Source: Sipunculus nudus (taxonomy: Eukaryota; Annelida; Sipuncula; Golfingiida; Sipunculidae). Taken from it: a stretch of 64,000 nucleotides of DNA. Position numbers and translations under genes: made by a program. Position 1 is the first letter of the stretch. Each line of letters starts with the position of its first letter. The notes under the pieces are model-generated. The model did not search any database. It was not told the DNA's origin and saw only the letters and a program-made list of their open reading frames with translations. Location of the stretch: the NCBI GenBank assembly GCA_026874595.1, contig CM049307.1, forward strand, positions 37,924,862 through 37,988,861. Reading direction: 5' to 3'. This document shows, piece by piece, positions 25,510 to 37,300 of this stretch.

Positions 25510-26190
25510 TTATACCCCCATCAATAACGGGACATATTATGGTACACCCACCGTCCGACCGTTAACTTTTAGTGTCACCACGATAACTTACTAGGGCTTT
25601 GATGGATATCCACGAAACTCACCATAACTACTTATTTATAGATTATCTCACACGAGTTTGATTATGGGTTAAATCCACGCATATTTAATAAGATCAGAGT
25701 TGTATAGGCTACTTTGTGGTGTCGCTGCGATAACTCATGAGGAATATGAGGGATTTTGATCAAACTCAACAGAAATGTTAATCAATAAAATATCTCGCCA
25801 TGGTTTCATTTCCAGCAAAATCCACACATATTTAATGAGGTCAGAAGTCGCCACATTTTAGAGGCACCAGGGTGACTTACCAAAAATCCTAATGATTTTC
25901 ATGAAACACGTTACTGGTATACATATTTACCAATTGAGTTTATCACCTCAATTAAATTTGCAGCAAAATTCATGCATATTTAATGAGGTCAGAGGTCACC
26001 ACACTTTGGTGCCACCATCCAGACTTGACACAAATATGATGGATTTTCATATAACTCGAGGAGTATTAACCAATACATCTTCTCACCTGATTAACATTCT
26101 CAGCAAATTCACACATATTAAATGGGGTCAGAGGTCACAAAATATAGGACGGGCGTATTATGCACCATTTGCGGTGCTCTTGTTTATCTA
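25510..26190 (+). mobile_element. Pearl/BIV160-like element with ~140-155 bp core repeats
   Basis: The element begins around 'tatacccccatcaataacgg' and ends 'cgggcgtattatgcaccatt' plus 'tgcggtgctcttg'. Between are four diverged units anchored on 'cacatatttaatgaggtcag', near 25675, 25829, 25969 and 26109 (spacing about 154, 140 and 140 bp). Unique ends around a short tandem core match the architecture of bivalve pearl/BIV160 elements; naming the family is inference. It starts about 180 bp past the JOSD stop codon and may lie in its 3' UTR. Confidence 0.65.
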
Positions 26191-26199
26191 GTTGACCAT

Positions 26200-29100
26200 C
26201 TTTCTTCATTCTGTGTTTAGGGGGTGTTATATTGTTCATGGAGAAACCATAAGGCAGAGAATGATTAATTTAAATATCATAGGTTTAAGAAACACCTGTT
26301 CTGCTAAGGCACTTGACAGTTGTAACCTATCTACACCTGGATAAACAGTTTTAAGTGTCTATAGGGGTTTGTTTAAAAAAAAGTACAAATACTACTGGTT
26401 GTTCAGTCAAAACATAGTGTCTGTCTTCATGTAGTTCCACATGTTTAATGTGTTATTTTATACTGTAGGTTTACACCATGTTGAAGGACTTACGTGACCA
26501 CTATTTTGTTAACAAGAAACTACAACCTTCCAGTTATGAAGCGTGATGGGACCTATATCTTTGCTCAAAATATAGAGGCATCAGAAAGCATACTGACCCA
26601 CTGGTCTGCTGTACATGGAACCCTCCAGAGTGTCAGTAGTGACACAGTAGTGGTGAGCTGCTTGTTATAGAGAGGTGACCTGAACTTTGAAACCATTTTG
26701 AGTTCATTGCATTACCCAAAACATTTTGAAACCAACATGTATGTGAAAAGGTTAGTACATTGGTAAAAGAAAATTAAGATTTATGGTCAGGTATTATTCG
26801 CAACACCATTGTAATATGACTGGATTTTGATAAACCTGTTTGCTTCAAAAGGGAGATATAAAGTAATTGCAATTTATTTATAAATAAAGTGCCCTTTAAT
26901 TATTAACAATTTTAATAAACATTTATTTACAAGCGAAGACCTGATGTAAAAATTACAAATATTTTTTCTGTACACAGTTAAGGCTGATAAAGCCAGAAAA
27001 ATATGATGTCATATAAGAAAGGATAAACTTGTTGTGAATATTAATATTTGTAAAATATTGATCATGGGCTTTAAATTAAATTAATTAATTAAAATAATTA
27101 AAATACTAGATAATCTTTTCTTAATGTAGAGGTTTTCATCCATGTACAAACAAAATTTTGTTGACAATTCTGTGTACTTTTAAGAATAACAGATATACAA
27201 ATGTGTTGTTTTGTATGTTTATATAAATCTGTACCTTTTATGTACGTTTACATGATTAGAAAGCTTGACCAGTGTTTAATGTGGAGTGATTTCTCTAGTC
27301 AAGTTAAGCTACATGATTTTGTAATGCTGAATATCAGAATCTCAAAATGACCCACCTAAGAACTAGAGAAATTTGTTTGCATTAGGTGGGCAGAGTCATG
27401 TGACCAGATGGCCAGTCATGTGACCAAATGTTGTCAATTTCTGTGTACTTTATATAATTAAGACTGCTTTTCTGTGAATTCTGGGAATGTAGGGGTCTGG
27501 TCTGTGATAGGTGTTAGATTTATCTGGCCCTGGAACTTTTAGGTATGAGCAGCTGAAATGTACACACACTTAGCAAAATAGAATGCACATCAATATAATA
27601 TGCAGTCACATATATGTACCGGTAGTCACTTGTTATGTGTAGTAATATAAGTTAGTGAGAGCCTTGTTTGTTCTAAAAACTGAGCCTGGACTGTCACCTG
27701 CCTGAATTGTTTTGGTTATAGTTATACCCTTGCTCAAAGTTGTTCACAAATTATGTTTAAAAATTAGTTATTTTTATCAAGACTAAATGTTTGAATCTTT
27801 TACAACACAGATAAGTGTAAAATGATAATGTATGATGGTATTGATATCTTCTTCTCATCAGTGTGAGAGTCTCAAGCCTTCAAATTACCTGGCTTCTTTT
27901 TATAAATACATGTATTAGCTTTTCCCTTCTAGAAATTATGCACACACAAGACCACAGAACTGACAGGAGGAAGGGTCAAATTGTAACTTGGGGCCTTATT
28001 AACATGTTTTCATGAGTGTTGTATAGCAAAGTTTGCCTTAATAGAAAGATGGTTATGCAAGGTTGTCTTTTATATTACAATGTCTGTATTCAGAGGGTTC
28101 ATATGTTAATATATAACAAGTTCAGAAACACCTTTTAGAAAACCTGAAAAATATTAATGTAATTTGATTTGTGACATTTGGATACAAACAACATTTTTGC
28201 AAGTATAAAAGTCTATTTTTTGTCATTTTCAAAATTCCTAAATTTTCTCATGTCATTTGTGGTCTAAAATAAATTGCAAATGCAGCCAAATATCGAATAC
28301 ATTTATTAAGATTATGTAGACAATATTTGAAATATTAAATAAGATTATAAGAGTATTTAAACAGTCATGAAATTTTGATTTCCCGGCAGTGGATGGATCA
28401 AGCATTGTATGGCCATACAGTTAGAGCTACAAGTATGATAAACTGTAACCTTTCCACAAAGACCAGGTTTTTTTGTGAGTTTGTTCTCTTGATTTATTAA
28501 TTTGGATGAACAGATAAAATGCAACCTCAGATATTATTGATTATCATCATCCTCGATTGGTCGTTTGTTTGTATTGCTAATACAGTGGAAGATCGAGCAC
28601 ATTTAGTTGTAACCATTTTTCTGTTGCTAGGTTTCATATGTACATTTCATGTATATTCCATATGTATATTTCATGCAGTTGTATTTCATCATTCCTGATG
28701 CAAAGATCTGTTTGCTATAGTTGTTATCACACCCTGTTCCATTAATTCTGTTCTGTACATAAGTTTACGGGTGTCCAAAGCTCAGGATTATTTCCCAGTC
28801 TCTGACTGGTACTATTTAGGCATTATAATTGTAATGGTAAGAGAGGGCATAGTTGAGTTTTTATAGTGTATGCACGTCTTTTTTTGCCAGTGACTGTTAT
28901 CATTAGTTATTAATAAGTAATCATCCAGTTATTAACAAGTAATCATCCAGTAACAACTGCAAGATACATATAGATGTCCTAAAATAATTTTTTCTGTGTC
29001 TTGACTTTTAAATTCTTTATTTGTTAATTTACTAAAATTATTTTTATCATAAAAGCAAGAACATGGGAGATTGAAGAAATTGGGGTTTTCAGCTGCATTA

Positions 29101-31000
29101 TTTTTATGGCGGTAGTATTAATAAGAAATTTTTTAATGGATTTTAAATTTTAAAATTTTTGCTCTCCAGAACAGTGGATTGCCATGTAAGTTTATGTAAT
29201 AGTTGAAATGAGATGTTTATTGTCTAATCACTTCATACACTGTATCTGAATAAGGAAGATGTCTTTCTACCAGAACTTTTTCCATCATTGACCATATTAA
29301 AAAAGTAGTATCATGTTCTTAGTGAGACATCTGTTGGGAGAAGTCTTCATTTAGTCACCAGACCAGTAAGAAAATAAAATTGACTGATCTTATCTGGCCA
29401 AAGATGACTCTCCTTTAACATAACAGGAACAGTGAGTTCCAAATATGAAAAATAGATGAGCCACTGGTCTGATCTGATGAATGCAGACTGATAGATACTG
29501 GGATAGTGATTCTTATTTCTGTTGTTCCAAAATGATTAGTCCATTTGTGGCATACATATATGTTTGATTAAGGAAAGTGTTTGAAAATCACTATTTATTT
29601 TGTTATCCCACCATTGACCTTCATTTATTCTTCAAATGTTTGGATACCAACTTTTTCAGTTCAAGTGAAAAAAACTGTAGCTATCAGTCGCAGATAAACA
29701 CCGACAGTCTTTGACCAGTCACAGACAAAATTCAAAGCAAAATCACTAGTGGGCAGTAGGCTTTAGGAAACAAACTTTAAACCAGGCCTTTTTATTCTGC
29801 CCCTTTATAAACCTTTGTTATATAACTAAATCATATAGCTTATTTGTTGTTGTTTGATTCTTTGATAATAAGAAAAATATTTAGCATTTCAGATGTGTTT
29901 GTACTGAATTTATAATCACTACTTTGTTCAGTCACAGTATTTCTGTTTACCTTATCTATGAATGCTTAAATCCAGGCATAAATAGAAAATTATGATTATA
30001 CAGAAAGTTTACATCTTTGTAAAAGAGGCTTAAAGTGGATATTTTTAATACAAGTATAATTATCATTGTGTAATTTGTGCTCCTGTGGGCATGTGTTTTC
30101 AATGTCTCTCTTGAATCAAGAGAAGGTAACATCAGTGTTTCAATAAATTATATTGTTACCATGTCTGGATTGTGCGTTTCATTCAGGACTTTCAGGAACG
30201 AGGGGTTAAGCGTCTGTGATGCTCGAAATCTCTTACGGATGCTCTGTTCTGAGGGTCCCAGCATCCGATGAGATGCGCAAATTGTGACTTTGATCAGCTA
30301 GGTTGTCTGACATCAGCGAGGCCATAAGTACGCTTCACCTGTATTGGTAGCACCTGTCATCGCAAGGTGCTGAATTCTGATTTTTTTTTCAGTCAATTTT
30401 TGACAGCGTCATTCATCAAGTCTATTGTCCATATGTGAACCCATATAATCTGAGTAGCAGGAGCTAGCATCATCAAATTTTATGCAAATGTTGGTCTTAT
30501 GTGGGAATTAGGCTTTTGTGATGCCATCTGCAATGGCTTTCATTTTGTGGGGAAACTTAGTAAACCTAAAACGTTCTACAAAACCGTCAAGCCATATTTA
30601 ATATTTCACAGAAAGGCCCATTAAATTAGCTTCTCATGTTTTTTAGAAGGGTTCCAGCTTAGTCATAATTGTGCGGAGTTATGGGAAGAAATTTTATGTG
30701 TTGCTTTGGCATATTGCCAAAATTCTTCTAGGCTTGGTAATGGGCCAAGAATTTGCGAGTGCCTATAAAAAGCTTTAGAATAATGAAACATTACATGTTT
30801 GTCAACGGGCCTAGATTTTGTCTATAAATAGCTTAAGCATAATGCTAGGATCAGATGAGGAACATGTGCTGCTACAGAACAGAAAGTCTTGCATTTTCAT
30901 GATAAGTTCAGTATGTTAGTGGTTTTGCCTGGAATTTTGCGTATCCATACATCTTTGATACCTATCTCATATGCAAGAATGAAGCATAACTTTGAGACAC
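26200..31000. other. Intergenic/3'-flanking DNA between convergent genes
   Basis: No confident exon is visible. The start may be 3' UTR of JOSD; an AATAAA occurs near 26884 but I cannot tell whether it is used. A GC-richer block at about 30110-30380 contains a 64-aa ORF (30077-30271) without a recognisable domain. Confidence 0.4.
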
Positions 31001-34000
31001 ATTTTTAGGAAAATCTTTATTTTTATTTGATAACAATGACATGACAGTACAAATGTGTAAAGGTGTCAAACCTACAAGTATTTCCTGTGTGGATATTCAC
31101 ATATAAAACATGCAAACCATCTGTACCCATTCACCTGTAGTAAAAATATACATAATCACTGGCCTATGGTAGGTACATGCATAACACCTAACACATAAAA
31201 GTCACAAGTAACAACTGTGCTGTTTAGCACTCTAAATACCAATGGATGCACACAGTGTCCAGCCTGGCATGCTATTCTAGGTCATATGATTGAAAGTTTG
31301 AAGGTCCCACTGGCAACCTGCCTAGTATAAGCATTTGTTGAAGACAATTAGTTGCTTATTTTGGAAGTGTAGTGCATTCTATAAGCCAACACCATGCTTG
31401 ACCTGTTCTCTCACCTAAACTTGAGTTGTGCCTGGTGTGAGTATTGATGGAACATTTATTAATACACAAAAACACCACATATGGGATACTGGATCAACAT
31501 ATCATGGATGACAGTCCCAAATTAAAATGGCTATGTCTGTTAGGTTGGGGGTTCTGTTTGTGTATGAGGATAATCACTGACAAGTTCCCTCTGTTTAGTC
31601 ATAAGAGATACAACACTGCTCTCTTAGTGGTTAGTCCATGGGCACGTCAGAGGGATCTTGAAGCCAATGAGGTCCAACCTGAAACTTTCAGCTTGACTCC
31701 AGTGCATTCTGAATGAAAGGTTCACTAAAATCTATATGTATTGTTTCTTAATGCTAGAATTTAAGGACAGCCATTATCCTTTTACAAACATTACTTTATT
31801 CCTGGCCCGGACATTATCAACATATTGATATTAAATGGTTTTCATTAATGCTTTATGATAAAATATCATTTGATCAGGCATTTTCTATCTCTTATTCTAA
31901 TTTTATAATTAAATATATCTGCAGATATTTATTGGACATGTTAATTATACAAGTGACAAAAAAAATAAATACATTGCAGGTGGCACTACCTGACATATGC
32001 ACTTGGACAAAATTTTCTGAGAATATGTTCAGCTACTGCTAAAAATTTGCTCACAGACAGACAAACACGGTGTCATGGCCATAGTTCATAAGGGAGTTTG
32101 TAAAAAAAAGCCTCCTAGATACTATTGCTGTAATAATACACTGTCTCATGATACTATCATACTAACACTAAACTTTGCTCACTATACGATACACATATGA
32201 TATAGTAATTTAGATTCAATGCTGAATTTTCCAATGTATACAGAAATGTGAGCTCATTTTGCTAAGATTAATTTCCAAACCATTAATCAAATTGATCTCC
32301 TTTTTCACCTAAGATGCTGTTAATGGTTCTGAGAGATTATTTATAAATGTCAGACATAGCTGTCCAACTGACGATCAAATATCTTCAGTGTATTGATACA
32401 GGGACCTGAGACGATACTGGTACAATATTTGACTTTATTTCTTGATGTGTCTGGCCACAGGGGAATCCTTCCAATGGTACTAGATACCACACACAGGTAT
32501 GCTGATTCACATACTCTGGCCAAGAAGCTTTGTTTTAACGCAGAACCATACCTGGCGTTATTTACATACAGGTCTCTGTTCCAAATAATTAAGTGAATAA
32601 CACCCTAATATTTTATGTTATCATTATATAATCTTCAGCTTTATAAAAGTAAAACCTCACCTCATGACTACCTCAGTTTAGCTACCACCTAAAAAAAAAA
32701 ACACGTTTTTTTACCCTTTTTTTCTTTATATAAGACCTTGCTCAGATGTTCACCTTGAGTATGTGACCACTTTTTTGAGGTCCCCTTGGGGGTCGTTATT
32801 GTGGGGTTTCATTGTACTTACAAAGGAATATACAACTATAAAATACACACATGATGAGACGTGATCACATTCAGCTATTGTAAAAGGCAAGCCGACAGGC
32901 ACTTCCACAGTACACCAATAAGGCAGATTTGTCATCTAGACCAATAGGGTACAGACAAAAAGCACAGCAAAAACACACAATCTTGTAACTGTCAATCTTG
33001 TACATGTATTAAATTAAGACCCATTATATAAGAGAAGAGGCAATCTTTAATCACTGTAACATAACAATAGGTTTAGCTATTATATACATATTGCATCATA
33101 TGTTAAAATCTCTTATATGAGAATCTTTTGTCAGTCTCACTTGAAGAACCAAAGGGTCACTGCAATGCAGCTTGATGTGATTATTACATTTGCACAGGTT
33201 TGCTTATAATGTGTTCGTATGAAAATGTTTACAGCATTCATTCACAGCTCCTATGTCCACACTCCCACACTTTAAAATGTACATTTATATACATTAAAAT
33301 TATATACAATCTTTATATATTGCACATGATAAATGAACATTTGGGCTCACAGAAGATGTCTGTGTGTCGGTGCTTTCTGCAATCTGCATGAACAGCAGAT
33401 AATTCAAGTTATAAACAAAATACAGGAAAATAGGAGCATTTTGCAGGCATGAAACATTTCATCTGGGAAATCTACAAGCTAATTAAATGTCAGAAAAATT
33501 TATTAAATTTTTCCCTCCAGACAATTCATGAAAACTACATACTAGTACAAACATCTCTCAGTTTCACAAACGTTATTTGCAGCAAAATGTTTTTAATTTG
33601 CAGTACTAATATAAAATGAACAGCCCTGACATGATCTTTTAGTGACCTTTACATACCTATATACTAACTGTGGCTGATTTTTGAAAATATGACATTTCAA
33701 TAGGACTGCAAATAAAATGCAGCATTATATCACTGATCATAGTGTGTTGTATAAAATACTACTGGTACCTGATGCTAAAAAATTGAGTTTCAACACCAGA
33801 ACACCAGTTAAACATGAAATGTAATGTAGAATATGGTACACCTGTTAGCTAAACACATCCAGAAATTTCAACAGATGAAGGCAGACCAATAAATAATATA
33901 GATTAACAGTACCTATGATAAAATAATATACTCAGTCAACAAATCTGGACAACCTAACCTTGGCACACTGAAGTGACCTCTAACAACTAAAAGCATCACC

Positions 34001-34258
34001 TACCAACATTTACCTGCAGTAAGATATATCATATTTAAGCATGTGATCATACTTGAGACTCGTACTGAACAAAATGAGCATTAAACCTTTTTCCTTTCAC
34101 TGCTCATTCTCCTAATGAAGCCACAGTGTACACACTGAATGCACATTTGTCTGAATCACTATACTGTACTAGGTTCAACTGTAAAAGCTACACTTCCATG
34201 TTCTCCTGTACATCCACGTTGACTCAATATTTTGAATTTCTTAGACAACCTATCCCAT
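31000..34258 (-). other. SNX29: Probable long 3' UTR of the SNX29 homologue
   Basis: Downstream of the stop codon (34259-34261 on the minus strand) there are about 3.2 kb with few of the repeats that fill the introns. Two AATAAA signals on the minus strand (31022-31027 and 31016-31021) close the stretch. No competing gene is seen. The boundary is inferred from polyadenylation signals only. Confidence 0.4.
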
Positions 34259-34334
34259 CTACGTGGTTGGAACTTGTTGTTGTCTAGCACGATCCTTCTT
34301 CTTTTGTTTCTTTTTCGATTTGACCTGGATTTCC
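34259..34334 (-). CDS. SNX29: SNX29 exon 21 (C-terminus and stop)
   Basis: The acceptor TTCACAG precedes GGAAATCC. After completing a Gly codon from exon 20 the frame gives 24 residues, very Lys-rich (KSKKKQKKKDRARQQQ), then TAG at 34259-34261. The basic tail is not a recognised domain. The alternative frame is excluded by the exon 20 phase. The intron before it is 7.3 kb. Confidence 0.8.
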
Positions 34335-37300
34335 CTGTGAATAAAAATACATCTAAACATCATACAGATAATAGTTACATACTGAAATAAAATATTACAT
34401 TATTTTTATTCTTTTATAACCTGCATTATGAATCCAGTATTTAAGGAATGAGGTCAGCCAACCATTTTTAGCTGGAATTTTGAGTGAATATTTCTTAACA
34501 CAGTACAGGAGGAGAGCTGGGGTAGGGCACATTGAGAAGGTGAGAGTTATCTGTCACTGACAATCTGTCAGACTACCAAGTACCAATTCACAGCAGTAGA
34601 AAAGCAGCAAAGATAGGTTACAGCATTTGTAACCTTTGAATGGTACAAATATTCTTGCACGCAAGCTCATCTGGCCAAACAGTGATAAATCCATCAATTA
34701 TTTATGATTAATTCGAGAACACTTGTCTGGTTACACTAGCTCACATTTGAGTAATATCAAAATAACCAGCCAAGAAATGTTTTACAGTGAATTCTAGCTA
34801 ACATGAGAACCTGTGTGAGAATTTCACTAAATATACATTTAGAAATGATGGCCGTCTACAATCTTCAGATATTTGATCAAGTGATTGTCACTTTGATCAT
34901 ATAATTTTGATGCCTGAATATAATAGGTTTTCATTTCAGATGTTGCATACCACATGTCAATATATCAACTAAACCATGCAAAAAGAAGCCATGCTACCTC
35001 TAAATGTGTTTCAGGGCTCAAAATTAAAAGTTAACTGCTTACCGGGGGCAAGCTAAAGTACCAGACAATGGTGGTAGGGCAACTATAAGTGGCCTCCTAC
35101 TTGCCCGACTTGGCAAGTGGGTGCAACATAAACCTTTACACAAAGCCCTGAATCTTAACTTATCTTAAGTCAGCCATTTTCTTTTAAGGAAAAGTGAAAT
35201 CACATTATAATACTTCTATCTTAAATAATGAAAGCTAAAGAGAAATAATATTAACAAAAAAATATTTAAACATTGTTCCAAAAAAATCATGTGGATCACA
35301 TTTTTGTGGCCATGATTTCTGATTTTCCTGTAGGACAAGTAAAAATTCATGTACGGCAAGTAAAAGTTAGTTGTTCCTTGCCTCACTGAGCAAGAACTTT
35401 AAAAGTTAATGTCAAGCCCTGTGTGTGCATGTGTCTGTGTGTGTAGTCATTAAAGTTGGGGATATGTTACATGAATAGTACCTTGGGGATACATTTTGTT
35501 AGCATGATTGGGAATAAGTTGTTATAATGACTTTATGGGAGTTTCACTAAATGGGGAAAAGATAGGTTTTCATCCATTTTGCGGGGGTCATGCTATCAGG
35601 AAAACATGTATTTTCCTGTAACGCCTTTTCCAATGTTAGTTAGGGTACTAGTTTTGTTTGTATGACTTTAGGAGATTTCAGGGGAGATGGTATTTCATCA
35701 GGACTAGAAACAAGGGACCTATGGGTCACGGCGCTCAGCTGTTATATATGATAAAAAATATGATTTGGGAAAGAGGCACATGCTTGTTTTGTGTGGTAAT
35801 ATATATAAGCTTTATTATGAGTTGTTGGTGTTTAGCTTATGTATGATTTTGATAGTATCTTTGGAGACAGGGAAGAGGATTGATTTAATTTATTTTATTA
35901 ACAAATGGAGTGCCACTGTCACACAGATTTTGACTTGGCCATATAAATTATAAGCAGCACATATTATAGAAGAGTTTAACTATTTATTAAAACTTAATAA
36001 CAAATATTGTGCCAATATAATTTTTATTAAAAAAAAATAAGAAAATCATATGATTTTTAAAAATAAAATATAACTGAAATGATTATTGAAATAATATTAT
36101 AGAATATATTCATGAATGCATTCATGAATACATTTTGAAAGTATCTGCACTGGTATTCAAATACTTTCATTTTTACCTGAATTCCCATTCTTATGCAATA
36201 TAATTTTATAATGCAGTACATATTCATATTTGTATTCAAATACATTTGCAAAGCATTCACACCATGTCTGGTATTTATTCAGTTTTAGCCAAACAAAGAT
36301 GTTGAGAACCCAGAATATACAAAATTCACAAATTTAAATAATGATCATAAGTACCTGGTTTTATGGCTTTTATTTATATTAAAAAAAATAAATGTAATAT
36401 ATTCACTTTGGACTACTTTCACATCAATCTACACACTAGACACAGTAGGAATCTAGATTAATATTATCAACTGCATCTTTGTCTATCATTAATTTCCTTC
36501 ATATGATCCCTAATGATTAGTAATGAATAATATGATTTATTTTTTATCATTAAAATTTCACTGAAAAATACCATAGGTGACTGCATGGTGTTATTTGGAA
36601 TGACATTGACATTCTATCCATCCATACAAGATTCTTACATCATCAGTAACTGCAAGTTAATTTTCTGTTACTCATCAACTAACAAATTCCTTTTCTATTA
36701 ATTTTTCTTTAATTTGTTATAAAAAACTAATACAAAATTATTAATTTATTGTTTATTGTTGTGTTGTTTTTCAAAACAACTACTAGATGAGTTGGGTTGG
36801 ACACCTGGATCAACTGTGGCTGGGCATTAGCTGCCTGGCTGCCCCAGTGTATGCTTCGCTCAAGCATGCATAATCTGATGAAAGGTCAACAAGGTCAACA
36901 TACAGGTGACTGAAGAGGGGCTGGATTAAGCCTGGGTTTGACATGGTCTCATATTAACATTAATAAAAGCTACAATATTTGGCCAATTTCTTTCAGCTTG
37001 AAAGATGAAATCCTTATGTGTGCATGATGAAAATTATATCAACAGTGCTCTCAGGAAACAAACGTGCCATGGTCAAAGTTGGGCAAAATTTAAGGTACTA
37101 ATTTTTTATTTATACTAATAACTTATAAAATTTGAAAAATTCAGAACTAATTTTGGTATTCAATTGACTCTTGATTAAACTAGACATTTCTTGGCACCGC
37201 AGATGCCAGAGTATCCCCAGACATAGTAGGCCCCCCCCCCCCCCACCCTTTAAGAATAGGCCCCCATTTTTTTTAGCAGCATATACTGACACTTGGCAAG

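Noticed and set aside
30077-30390. Possible exon in a GC-richer block between the two genes
   Set aside because: The 64-aa ORF has no recognisable motif and no clear splice sites on both sides. It might be part of a UTR or an unknown repeat.
34100-34334. Longer alternative reading frame through SNX29 exon 21 to a stop near 34170
   Set aside because: The phase left by exon 20 (two bases, GG) forces the frame ending at TAG 34259-34261; the longer frame would require a different junction.
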